Source: an uncultured Opitutales bacterium
Lineage (GTDB): Bacteria; Verrucomicrobiota; Verrucomicrobiia; Opitutales; Seribacteraceae
Direction: 5' to 3'
NCBI GenBank assembly: GCA_943789375.1
Contig: CALSTX010000018.1
Coordinates: forward strand, 1-64,000
DNA: 64,000 nucleotides
Position 1 is the stretch's first letter. Each line of letters opens with the position of its first letter. The notes beneath the pieces were generated by a model. The model searched no databases and had not been told where the DNA came from. It saw nothing but the letters and a program-made list of their open reading frames with translations. Both the position numbers and the translations under genes were made by a program. This document shows, in pieces, positions 1-10,103 of this stretch.

Positions 1-3000
1 AGTAGAAGACAGTGAATTCCACTACCGCATCCGCTCGGATGATCCGGACGAGATCATGCCTCCTCCCGAATCCCATGCTCCCTTGACCGAGGCGGAAAAA
101 GACCTGCTCGACCAATGGATTGCCGAAGGGGCGGAATATGCCAAGCACTGGGCTTTTGACCCTCCTCAGGCATCCACTCACCCTCGTCAATGCAGCCAAG
201 TGGGGGAACAACCCCATCGATGCCTTTATTCTGAAAAACCTGGAGAAAAACGGACTCGATCCTTCTGCACCTCGCCGACCCTTACGCCCTGGTGCGGCGG
301 CTTTATCTCGACCTCATCGGTCTACCTCCCACTCCCGAGCAAAGGCAGATCGCTTTGTAAACGATCGACCGCGTGGATGCCTACGAAAGATTGGTTGATC
401 AACTGCTGGCCTCTCCCCACTACGGAGAAAAGTGGGCCCGTGAATGGCTCGACCTCGCCCGCTATGCCGATACCAATGGCTATGAGAAAGACCGACCCAG
501 AGAAATTTGGCAATACCGAGACTGGGTGATCCGTGCCCTCAACGAGGATATGCCTTATGACCAGTTTACCATCGAACAGCTTGCAGGTGACATGCTTCCC
601 GGTGCCACCCAAGACCAAAAAATCGCCACCGGATTTCACCGTAATACACAATTAAATGAGGAAGGGGGAATCGACCCTCTGGAGTATCGTTTCTATGCTG
701 CAGTTGATCGAGTGGCCACAACCGGAACAGTGTGGATGGGGTTAACCACCGGATGTGCCCAGTGCCACACCCATAAATACGACCCCATTACCCATGATGA
801 ATATTTTGGCATCATGGCCCTCCTCGACAATGTGGAGGAACCCGACCTTCTTCTCTACACCGATGGACAATTAAAACGGAAAGCCGAAGTGGAAAAACAG
901 ATTGAAGAAAAGATCCAAGAATTGATGGGGCGCCATCATGATTTTGATCAAACCTTCCAAGCCTGGAAAAAGAATCTGCAAAAGGAGGCGACTGCATGGA
1001 ATATCCTTCAACCCACTGCATGGAAAACCAACCTACCCAATCTGGAAAGTATGGAGGACGGTTCGCTTTTTGCATCCGGTGATTTCACCAAGCGTGATGT
1101 CTACGATCTAAACTTCACCACAAAGGAACCGATCACTGCCCTTAGGATCGAAACGATGACCGACGAGCGTCTACCTGATCTTGGCCCTGGGCGGGCTTAC
1201 TATGAGGGCAGAAAAGGACTCTTCTTTCTGAGTGAAATAGATGTTTTGCTAAAGGATGGTCATGAAATTAAGATACAAAATCCGGTTGCAAGCAATGGGC
1301 ACGGTGCAGACAAAACCATAGACAATGAGGGCTCATCTGGGTGGAGTGCCGGTGTTGGCGAGGAACAACATATCATCCTTCCCCTTGCTGAACCCATACC
1401 TGCCAACCAGTCTTTTTCTCTTTCCCTCCTTTTCGAGAGGCACTTTGTCGCCAGTCTTGGCAGGTTCCGCATATCTGCCACCTCTGCATCTAATCGCCCA
1501 AAGGTACAAAAACTGGGTGCCAAGATTGAGGATCTATTAGCCACCAAAAAAGATCTAAACTCCTGATGAACTTCAACTTCTTAAAAGTACATACCTCGAA
1601 AAAGTATTTTACAGTAAAAAGAATGTTCAGGCATTTGATGGTCATGCCAAATGGATCTGGGATGACAAAAATAACAAAGTTAAACAAACCCTCTATTTCA
1701 CCAAGACTATCGACTTAAAAAAGAAACCACGATCTGCCCGTTTGGTCTATACTTGTGATGATGAATCCGAGTTTTTCATCAATGGTAAAAAAGTGGCCTC
1801 AAATTCCCTATGGTACGAACCCGTCTCCGTAAATGTCTCCAACCACTTCCAGGAAGGGAATCAACACCCTTTCGGTGAAAGCTACCAATAATGGGGGACC
1901 GGGAGCCTTAATTGCCCAATTGGAAATCATTTCTGCGGAGGGTAAAAGACAATCCCATGTAACGGATCAATCATGGAAACTTTCTGAACAGGAACCAGAA
2001 GGTAATGATTGGAAGACCAAGGGTCTAAGCGATGGCCAGGAATCTACCATTGCCGGAAAAGCAGGTGATGCTCCCTGGAAAAACATCCCCCTAAAATCGA
2101 ACGAACTTTCTGAGCTTCATGCCCTGCGCAAACAACTTCCCAATAACCGCAGGTCACTGGTCATGCAGGAGCGCCCGGCGGACAACCCCCGCCCCACTTA
2201 CCTGCGCCACCGTGGAGAATACACCAGTCCCAAACATGAGGTGCATCCCAAAATCCCCGAGATTCTTCTCAGCAAAAATACCAAGATGCCCACCAACCGA
2301 TTGGAATTTGCCCGCTGGTTAGTGAGTCAGGACAATCCCATTGGAGACCGGGTAACCGTTAACCGAGCTTGGCGTTCCCTCTTCGGCTTTGGCCTGATTC
2401 GAACCAGTGGAGATTTTGGTACCCAGGCACCAGCGCCAGACCACCCCGAACTACTCGATTGGTTGGCGGTGGGATTTAGAAAACAGGGCATGTCATTGAA
2501 GAAGCTCCACCGACAAATTGTGACCAGTGCCACCTACAAGCAAAGCTCCACTGCCTCTCCCGAGCTTCTGGAGAAAGATCCACAGAACCGTTTGCTGGCA
2601 CGCGGCCCCCGCTTAAGATTAAGTGGAGAATTAATCCGCGATCATATGCTCCATGCCAGTGGGAAACTCTCCTCCAAAATGTACGGGCCTGGGGTTTACC
2701 CGCCCCAACCCAAAACTGTTCTCTCCCATGCCTTTGGCAACCAGACATGGAATGTATCCAAAGGGGAAGATCGCTTCCGCCGCTCCGTCTACACTTTCAT
2801 CAAGCGGACCGCACCCTTTGCGGGATTTATGACCTTTGATGGAACCTCAGGAGAAAATTGCCTCGCCAAACGCGACCGTAGCAATACCCCTCTGCAAGCC
2901 CTCACTCTGCTCAACGATGAAATGTATGTCGAACTCGCCCGTGAGGCTGGCAAACTTGTCCATCAAACGAGCAAAGACCCAGTAAATGAATTGTTCCGCA

Positions 3001-3200
3001 GGTTCCTTACCCGCCCACCATCTGAGGAAGAAAGCAAGGTCCTGCAAGACTACCTCGAGCAACAAATTGACCGACTCAAAAAAGGACAGCTCAAACCGGT
3101 CGATGTCACCAATGATACAAAAGCTGATGCTATTTGGGCAGGCAAAGTTTTGCTCGCCCGGGCTATTATGAATTTAGACGAATCCATCACCAAGCCATGA
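1..3200 (+). pseudogene. PSD1-type DUF1549/DUF1553 protein, 5'-truncated by window and multiply frameshifted
   Basis: The reading frame starts outside the window. Recognisable family segments appear in order: the end of the planctomycete cytochrome c domain (DEIMPPPESHAPL, 42-110), the DUF1549 block (LASPHYGEKWAREWLDLARYAD, 400-475; GCAQCHTHKYDP near 755-785), a galactose-binding-like middle, and DUF1553 (DNPIGDRVTVNRAWRSLFG to SNTPLQALTLLNDEMY, 2330-2925). These segments lie in different frames: changes occur near 178, 268, 340, 365, 1563 and 1857, with an in-frame TAA at 358-360 in one frame. The family is secreted or periplasmic and of unproven function, usually paired with a DUF1501 gene, as here (ATGA overlap at 3197-3200). 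With six shifts it is very probably a decayed gene; residual sequence error cannot be excluded from one copy. Confidence 0.85.
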
Positions 3201-4609
3201 TCACAAACCCACTCCTACACCGCACCCGAAGACACTTTTTTAAAGACTGTGGAATTGGACTGGGCAAGATTGCCCTCGCCTCCATGCTCGCCAAAGAAAG
3301 TTTTGGAGTAATGGGCAACCCCGGTTTCATGCGTTTCCCAACAAAAGCCAAGCGGGTCATCTTTTTGTTTATGGCCGGTGCACCCAGCCAGTTGGAACTC
3401 TTTGACAATAAGCCAAAACTTGCAGAGATCGAGGGCAAGCCCATCCCCCCTTCCGTAATTAAGGGACAGCGCTATGCCTTCATCCAGCCCGATGCTGCGG
3501 TGCTTGGGCCTCGCTTCCCATTCGCCAAACATGGCCAGTCCGGTGCTGAGCTATCCGACCGCCTGCCCTACCTTTCCAAAATTGCCGATGATTTGACCTT
3601 CATAAAATCAATGAAGACCGATCACTTCAACCATGCCCCCGCCCAACTCTTCATGAGCACGGGCAGCGGCATCCCCGGCCGAGCCAGTATGGGATCGTGG
3701 TTAAGTTACGGAATCGGCAGTGAGGCGGACGACCTCCCTGGATTCGTGGTCTTACAAAGCAATGGTGTTTTGAGCGGTGGTTCTGCTCTCTGGGGTTCCG
3801 GATTTCTACCCTCCGAACATCAGGGTATTCCCTTCCGCCAGGGGGCTGATCCTATCCTCCATGTCTCCAACCCCAAGGGGATTGACCGGACTGCTCAGCG
3901 GCAAACCCTTGATCTGCTCAATAAGTTGAACCGGAATTCCTTGAACCGTATGGGCGACCCAGAGATCAATGCCCGGATCGAGGCCTACGAAATGGCCTAT
4001 CGGATGCAGGCACGAGCACCCGAATTGATGGATTTTGCTCAGGAGAGCCAGGAAACTCTAGATCTTTATGGCGTGAAAAAAGGCAAGTCGGACTTTGCCA
4101 GCAACTGCCTTCTTGCCCGCCGCCTTGCGGAGCGCGGAACCCGGTTTATACAGCTCTACCACGCTGGTTGGGATGCACACAATAATGTGGAAGGAAATGT
4201 AAAAAACCAGGCGAAATCTGTTGATCAGGCAAGTGCAGCCCTCGTTCAGGATTTGAAACGCAAAGGCATGCTCGATGACACCCTGGTCGTCTGGGGTGGA
4301 GAATTCGGACGCACCCCCATGGTCGAGGCCAGTGCCGCATTGAACCGTAGTGGCGGGCGCGATCATCACCCACAAGCCTTTACTATGTGGATGGCAGGTG
4401 GAGGGATCAAACCGGGGATCACCCTGGGGCAGACCGATGAACTTGGCTTCCATGTGACTGAGGACCCAGTACATGTTCACGATCTGCAGGCCACCATTCT
4501 CCAACTCTTGGGAATTGATCATACCCAATTGTCCTTCCGCTTCCAGGGGCTTGATTTCCGGCTCACCGGTGTGGAACAACACCACGCCGTCAAAAAATTG
4601 ATTGCATGA
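3197..4609 (+). CDS. DUF1501 (sulfatase-fold) Tat-exported protein
   Basis: Secreted DUF1501 protein of about 470 residues, a family with an alkaline-phosphatase/sulfatase-like fold whose substrate is unknown. I chose the ATG at 3197 because it gives an N-terminus with a twin-arginine motif (TRRHFFKDCGIG) followed by a hydrophobic stretch, and because it overlaps the preceding PSD1 stop as ATGA. Family motifs visible are MAGAPSQLELFDNKP, FNHAPAQLFMSTG, GRASMGSWLSYG, FIQLYHAGWDAHNN and VVWGGEFGRTP followed by GRDHHPQAFTMW. The reading frame is intact although its PSD1 partner is broken. Its stop again overlaps the start of the next PSD1 gene (ATGATG at 4606-4611), so the four genes from 1 to 8805 form one operon of two PSD1/DUF1501 pairs. 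Confidence 0.9.
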   Translation: MITNPLLHRTRRHFFKDCGIGLGKIALASMLAKESFGVMGNPGFMRFPTKAKRVIFLFMAGAPSQLELFDNKPKLAEIEGKPIPPSVIKGQRYAFIQPDAAVLGPRFPFAKHGQSGAELSDRLPYLSKIADDLTFIKSMKTDHFNHAPAQLFMSTGSGIPGRASMGSWLSYGIGSEADDLPGFVVLQSNGVLSGGSALWGSGFLPSEHQGIPFRQGADPILHVSNPKGIDRTAQRQTLDLLNKLNRNSLNRMGDPEINARIEAYEMAYRMQARAPELMDFAQESQETLDLYGVKKGKSDFASNCLLARRLAERGTRFIQLYHAGWDAHNNVEGNVKNQAKSVDQASAALVQDLKRKGMLDDTLVVWGGEFGRTPMVEASAALNRSGGRDHHPQAFTMWMAGGGIKPGITLGQTDELGFHVTEDPVHVHDLQATILQLLGIDHTQLSFRFQGLDFRLTGVEQHHAVKKLIA

Positions 4610-7366
4610 TGCTGCGGTGGCTTTTGCCCCTGCTTGGAGGACTTCCAATCTTCGGGGCAACGGGCAAGGACACTGAAGCTCTTTCGATTAGCTTTAATGA
4701 TCATGTCCGACCTATTTTGGCGGATAAATGTTATGCCTGCCATGGCCCAGATCCAGAAGACCGGGCAGCCGATCTCAGGTTGGATACTGAGGAGGGTGCT
4801 TTTGCCGACCTCGGTGGATACCGTGCGATCACACCAGGTGATCCTGAGGAGAGTGAAATCTTTTGGCGGATCGAATCGAAGGAGGAGGACGAAATCATGC
4901 CCCCACCCGACTCTCACCTCTCCCTGAGCAAACAAGAGAAATCCATCATTAAGCAATGGATCGAACAAGGTGCAAAATGGGAAAATCACTGGTCCTTTGA
5001 ACCCATTGAAGGAAACCAAGGTTCCCACCAATGATTCCACCTGGCCCCAAAATGAGATCGACGAGTTCGTTCTTTCTTCCCTGATCCAGCAATCGATTTC
5101 ACCTTCCAAGCCAGCAGAACCAGAATCCTGGTTACGCCGGGTGTCGTTTGATCTCACCGGACTGCCCCCTTCAATAGATCGCCTCGAAAAATTTCTTCAG
5201 GACCCATCCCAAAAAGCCAGGGAAGCGGAGGTTGATTACCTCTTATCCACCATAGATTATGCCGAACGAATGACCCTATTATGGTTGGATGGTGCCCGTT
5301 ATGCAGACAGCAATGGCTTCCAGTTTGATACCGCCCGCACCATGTGGCCCTGGCGGGACTGGGTGATTCAGGCTTATTCTCAAAATATGCCCTACGACAA
5401 GTTTGTTCGTGAACAGGTGGCAGGGGATTTATTGCCCAACCCTACCCAGAATCAATTAATTGCCACTGGCTTTAACCGAAACCATGGATACACCTACGAG
5501 GGAGGAACCATAGACGAGGAGTACCGGGTTATCTATGCAAATGATAAAACCACCACCTTTGGAACCTTGTTTCTCGGGTTAACCCTGGAATGCACCCGTT
5601 GCCATGATCACAAGTATGATCCGCTTAGCATGGAAGATTATTATTCCATGTTTGCTTTCTTTAACACCAGTGCAGAGAGAGGAAACCCTGGCCAACAATC
5701 CCGGGCAACAAAAGCGGCAGCTCCTTATCTTGAAGTTTATCCGGGCAGGAAAAACCCCATCCACGCAAACTGGAAACTTTTAAAACCAACCAAGGCAGCT
5801 GCTGAAAAACAAACCCTCGAGATCCAAAAGGATCACTCCATAAAAGCGACAGGAGAGGTGCCCTTATCGGATTTTTATGTGGTTAACTTTGCAGTTTCGC
5901 CACAAAAGATTCAAAGCCTAAGGCTTGAAGTTCTTCCCATTAACGGCTCCAAGCACGGACCAGTCGGCCGGGCACCCAATGGGAATTTCGTGCTCAATAA
6001 ACTTGAAATCTTCCTAGTCTCAAAAAATTCCAGGTCGCCTGTGAAGATCACGGAAGCTACCGCCACCTTTGATCAGTTTGGTTTTCATGTAAAGCAAAGC
6101 ATTGACGGGGACTCCAAAACTGGATGGGCCGTGCAGGGAGGCCTCAATAAAACCCAAGTTGCCCGCTTCGATTTTGAGACCGAACTAAATGTTCCCAAGG
6201 GATCAAGATTGGAAGTAAAAATGGAATTTTCATCCCATGATAAACATGTATTAGGACGCTTCCGCTTTGCATCGTCCATCTGGGGTATCACTCCACCCAA
6301 TGCCCTGACCATGATCATGAAAGAGGAAGAGAGAGAAACCCGCATTCTCATGGAAGGACTCTATGACCAACCCGGCAAGCGGGTGACTCCAAGAACCCCT
6401 GCCGTACTTCCATCCTTTGACGAATACAGGCTGGACCGGTTAGGACTGGTCGACTGGCTGGTATCCAAGGAAAATCCTCTTTTTGCCCGTGTATCGGTTA
6501 ACAGATTGTGGCAACAGTTCTTTGGGTATGGATTGGTAAAAACCCCAGATAATTTCGGTTTGCAGGGCGAACTTCCAAGCCATCCGGAACTTCTCGATTG
6601 GTTGGCCAAAGATTTTATCAACCATAAGTGGGACCTTCATCAAACCATCAAGAAGATCGTTCTATCGGCAACCTATGGACAATCCTCAACCTATCGCCCT
6701 GAGCTGGAAGATCCTGATAATCGTTCGCTTTCGCGTGCATCCTCCTTCCGCTTGCCGGCAGAAATGATCAGGGACCAGGCCTTAGCTGCCAGCGGGTTAC
6801 TCTGCAAGAAAGTGGGAGGTCCCAGCGTGATGCCCTACCAACCAGATGGAGTCTGGGGTGATCTGAACGCCCCGCCTTCCCACCGCGAATTTTATGTCCA
6901 AAGCAAAGGGGATAATCTGTACCGCAAAAGCCTCTACACCTACTGGCGCCGTGCCGTTCTTCATCCATCGATGTCTACTTTTGATGCTCCAAGCCGGGAT
7001 GTATGCACCGTCGAACGGGCATCCACCAATACACCCCTGCAAGCTCTGGTTACTCTGCATGACCCAACCTATTGGGAAGCTGCCCGCACACTCGCCGTTC
7101 TCGTTCACCGAGAAACAGATCCCATTAAATCGGCTTTTGAAAGGGTGCTTTCAAGAAAGCCCTCCAAGAAGGAGTTTCAACTTCTTTCAGATTTGCAAAA
7201 TCAGCGGATATCACATTACCGAAAAGATTCAAAATCTGCCAATCGCACTCTGTCCGTGGGAGAAAGTCCGCCATCCAGCACGAAGATGGAACCTGCTCAA
7301 CTGGCTGGGCTTACTGATGTCTGCCACACACTTTTCAATCTCAGCGAGACCATAACCCGCAAATAG
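4606..7366 (+). pseudogene. PSD1-type cytochrome c / DUF1549 / DUF1553 protein with one frameshift
   Basis: The first 135 residues carry a signal peptide, a planctomycete-type cytochrome c domain with a CYACH haem motif, and the DEIMPPPDSHLSL segment. The frame ends at 5034, but the protein continues in the next frame from about 5012 (ETKVPTNDSTWPQNEIDEFV) through DUF1549 (LTLLWLDGARYADSNGFQ; CTRCHDHKYDP) and DUF1553 (LFARVSVNRLWQQFFGYG; STNTPLQALVTLHDPTYW) to the TAG at 7366. Removing one G from the GG at 5011-5012 restores a continuous product of about 919 residues, a normal length for the family. The single one-base shift sits in the linker between the haem domain and DUF1549. It is either a recent inactivation or a sequence error. 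The ATG at 4970 lies in the downstream frame but there is no sign it is a genuine start. Confidence 0.85.
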
Positions 7367-7374
7367 ATTATCTT

Positions 7375-8805
7375 ATGAATCAAGAAATTGAAAACCTCTG
7401 GTTGAAGATGAACCGTCGTCAGGCCCTACGCACCGTGGGTGCAGGGCTTGGGTACATGGCTCTGGGCAGTTTGCTTGCCGATGGATCTACAACTGCTGGA
7501 AACTTCTCCCATCACCCTGCCCGGGCCAAGCGGATCATTTATCTCTTTCAGTCCGGTGGTCCATCTCAGGTCGATCTTTTTGATCATAAACCAGCACTCG
7601 CACAGCACCACGGCAGTGATATTTTCAAACATGTTGAACAACAGGGCCGGCTCACCGGCTTTAATAACAATCGAAAGATTTTACCTGTCATTAATAGTAA
7701 ATACTCATTTACCCAGCATGGTGAGACAGGTTCATGGACCAGCGAACTCTTACCCCACATGGCAGGAATTGCAGATGATCTCTGCACCATCCGCTCGATG
7801 ACCACGATCCCGATTAACCATGACCCTGCCATGACCTTCATGCAAACAGGACACAACTTACCCGGCCGGCCAAGTATGGGCTCATGGTTAAGTTATGGAC
7901 TGGGCACCATGAACCAGAACCTGCCAGAATTCGTCGCACTGGTATCGAGTGGGGATCTGCCCAATATGCAACCACTCAACTCCCGTCTCTGGGGAAATGG
8001 ATTCCTTCCGGGTAAACATCAGGGAGTGCGCTTGCGTTCAGGAACAGAACCAGTGCTCTACTTGAACGATCCATCTGGCAAAACCCTTAAGGAGAAGCGA
8101 TCCATCCTTGATGCCATCAATGCCCTGAACAGGGAGGAGGCCAACCGCTCAGGTGATCCGTCGGTCGATACCAGAATCGCCCAGTATGAAATGGCCTTCC
8201 GCATGCAAACCTCCATCCCGGAACTTGCCGATTTTGCCAATGAGCCTGAATCAACTTACAAACTTTATGGAGAAGATGCCCGCAAACCTGGAACATTTGC
8301 ATTCAATTGCTTGATGGCCCGTCGCCTTGCTGAACGAGATGTCCGCTTCATTCAGCTATACCACTCCGGATGGGATCACCATTTCAACCTGCCCGCCCAC
8401 CTGCCCAAACGATGCCGGGAAGTGGACCAGGCTACTGCTGGTCTGATCACCGACCTTAAACAACGCGGACTGCTGGATGACACAATTGTGGTATGGGGGG
8501 GCGAATTTGGCCGAAGCACCTACAGTCAAAACGGTAAAGTGATGGAAGCCTATGGGCGCGATCATCATCCCGGTTGTTTTACCAAACTTTTGGCAGGAGG
8601 TGGTTTTAAGCCAGGTCTACAGTTTGGGGAGACCGATGATTTTTCCTACCGCGTCACCAAGGGTGAGGTATCGGTACATGATCTTCACGCTACCCTTCTC
8701 CATCAGCTCGGAATTAATCATGAACGCCTGGTATATTTCTTCCAGGGTAGAAGATACCGCCTCACCGATGTACATGGACATGTAGAAAAAAAATTATTGG
8801 TTTAG
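7375..8805 (+). CDS. DUF1501 (sulfatase-fold) Tat-exported protein, second copy
   Basis: A 476-residue paralogue of the DUF1501 protein at 3197-4609, placed eight bases after the second PSD1 gene. A Tat-type signal is visible (MNRRQALRTVGAGLGYMALG), starting about residue 12, so the internal ATG at 7408 is an alternative start. Shared family motifs: FQSGGPSQVDLFDHKP, INHDPAMTFMQTGHNLPGRPSMGSWLSYG, FIQLYHSGWDHH, VVWGGEFGRSTYSQNG and GRDHHPGCFTKLLAGGG. Together with its PSD1 partner it forms the second of two tandem pairs. The two DUF1501 proteins are similar throughout but clearly diverged, so this is an old duplication or separate acquisition rather than a recent copy. Biochemical function of the family is not established. 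Confidence 0.9.
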   Translation: MNQEIENLWLKMNRRQALRTVGAGLGYMALGSLLADGSTTAGNFSHHPARAKRIIYLFQSGGPSQVDLFDHKPALAQHHGSDIFKHVEQQGRLTGFNNNRKILPVINSKYSFTQHGETGSWTSELLPHMAGIADDLCTIRSMTTIPINHDPAMTFMQTGHNLPGRPSMGSWLSYGLGTMNQNLPEFVALVSSGDLPNMQPLNSRLWGNGFLPGKHQGVRLRSGTEPVLYLNDPSGKTLKEKRSILDAINALNREEANRSGDPSVDTRIAQYEMAFRMQTSIPELADFANEPESTYKLYGEDARKPGTFAFNCLMARRLAERDVRFIQLYHSGWDHHFNLPAHLPKRCREVDQATAGLITDLKQRGLLDDTIVVWGGEFGRSTYSQNGKVMEAYGRDHHPGCFTKLLAGGGFKPGLQFGETDDFSYRVTKGEVSVHDLHATLLHQLGINHERLVYFFQGRRYRLTDVHGHVEKKLLV

Positions 8806-8838
8806 ATCTAAAAATCAGGACCCACTACAATCCAATTT

Positions 8839-9207
8839 ATGAGACTTAAATTAGTAGCCTTCATTTTCCTTTCACTTTGCGGATTTATATATTCGTGGGC
8901 GAAAGCTGAACCACTGCCCAACGTGGTAATGATTCTTAGCGATGACCAAGGGTTTGGGGATTATGGATTTATGGGGCACGAAATGATCGAAACTCCGAGC
9001 TTTGACCGCCTCGCATCTCAGAGCTTACGATATGACCGAGGATATGTAACCACTGCCCTGTGCAGTTCCTCCCTTACCACTATGCTCACTGGTCTCTACC
9101 CGCATAAGCACGGAACCACGGGGAATGACCCACTCAAGGGAATCAGCCGGCAGCCATGGATTGATAAATTCAAAAACTCTCCCCAGTTGCCCAAAATGCT
9201 GGCTTAA
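8839..9207 (+). pseudogene. Sulfatase, N-terminal third only (truncated)
   Basis: A signal peptide (residues 1-27) is followed by the start of an S1-type sulfatase: LPNVVMILSDDQGFGDYG with the metal-binding aspartates, ETPSFDRLASQSLRYDRGY, and the active-site region ALCSSSLTTMLTGLYPHKHG. The frame stops after 122 residues, while the family normally has 430-500, and no sulfatase sequence continues in any frame. Instead, the next bases encode the C-terminal end of an unrelated protein on the other strand (9211-9357). This looks like a deletion or rearrangement junction near 9207. The cysteine is also in a non-canonical context (C-S-S-S-L rather than C-x-P/A-x-R). It is unlikely to be an active enzyme. 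Confidence 0.8.
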
Positions 9208-9210
9208 GTC

Positions 9211-9357
9211 TTATTTTTTCGATTTCTTTTTCTTAAGTGTCTGGGTATTTGGACCAACGATTTCGACAAAGTTACCGTCCGGATCCTTGAGCATCAACAA
9301 ACACAAATCATGAGGGAAATCTATAGGCTCTTGGCTTAAGGAGAAAGGTCTCTTTTA
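9211..9357 (-). pseudogene. C-terminal fragment of a VOC/glyoxalase-family protein
   Basis: Read on the minus strand, these bases encode about 48 residues ending LKDPDGNFVEIVGPNTQTLKKKKSKK followed by TAA (9213-9211). The DPDGNxVEIVGP string is the typical last strand of vicinal-oxygen-chelate (glyoxalase/bleomycin-resistance) proteins, where the E is a metal ligand. There is an in-frame stop just upstream, at about 9358, and no start codon or N-terminal domain, so only the tail of the gene survives. It lies tail to tail with the truncated sulfatase, three bases from its stop, consistent with a rearrangement that removed parts of both genes. Confidence 0.6.
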
Positions 9358-9551
9358 TTTAATGAGGACAATGTTAAAATCTTCTTAAGAAGAATACTTT
9401 CATAACTCCAGCATCAAAGTTTAGCAGCCAGCCTGTCTCCATCCATGCGCTCTTTCGTTACAAGGTACAATATAGCATAATTTATCATTTATGCCTCGCT
9501 TCCTCTCTCGGGATTATCCATGGTTAGTATAGTTTTAACCCTTATCTTGCT

Positions 9552-10103
9552 ATGACCGACAGTTCAAAAAAACAAGAAAAACAAGAAGATCGTCGTAAGT
9601 TTATTGTAACCTCAACTATTGGAGCGTCCGCCGCCTGTGCTCTCTTCCCTTTCGCTTCAGGGATTCCAAGTGTACTTGACCCGGCAACCAGAGATAAGGG
9701 GAACTCGGAGGTCCCTTGGACCAAAATCGCCAAGCTTTCAAGCCTGCCTGAGGATGGTACCCCCACAAAATTTGAAGTCATCCTTGCCAAAGTCCGTGAT
9801 GCCTGGACGACCTATACCGATATTCCTGCAGGGGCGGTTTATCTGGCCCGTAAAGGAGAAGAAGTGGTCGCCTTCAACTTAAAGTGCCCCCACCTGGGCT
9901 GTGCCATTGACTATCGTAAAAATTCCAACGATTACTTTTGCCCCTGCCACAACAGCACCTTTGCATTGGACGGGGCTGTAACCACTGAAAACAGCCCCAG
10001 TCCCCGGGGAATGGACACCATGGACACCAAAGTGGAAAACGGTGAGGTCTGGATTCGCTTCCAGCAATTCGTCCCCAACATTAAGGAGAAAGTGCCGGTA
10101 TGA
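9552..10103 (+). CDS. qcrA: Rieske iron-sulfur protein of a quinol:cytochrome c reductase
   Basis: A 183-residue Rieske protein. The N-terminus has a twin-arginine motif (DRRKFIVTSTIG) and one hydrophobic anchor, as expected for a Tat-exported, membrane-tethered subunit. The 2Fe-2S cluster motifs are clear: CPHLGC near residues 116-121 and CPCHNSTF near 136-143. It would take electrons from quinol at the Qo site and hand them to cytochrome c. The stop overlaps the start of the cytochrome b/c gene as ATGA (10100-10103), so the two are translationally coupled and belong to one complex. About 190 bases of non-coding sequence precede it, following the VOC fragment. There is no clear Shine-Dalgarno sequence before the ATG. 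Confidence 0.92.
   Translation: MTDSSKKQEKQEDRRKFIVTSTIGASAACALFPFASGIPSVLDPATRDKGNSEVPWTKIAKLSSLPEDGTPTKFEVILAKVRDAWTTYTDIPAGAVYLARKGEEVVAFNLKCPHLGCAIDYRKNSNDYFCPCHNSTFALDGAVTTENSPSPRGMDTMDTKVENGEVWIRFQQFVPNIKEKVPV

Noticed and set aside
4058-4660. Open frame of 200 codons on the minus strand
   Set aside because: Antisense to the DUF1501 gene with all its family motifs; no recognisable protein features.
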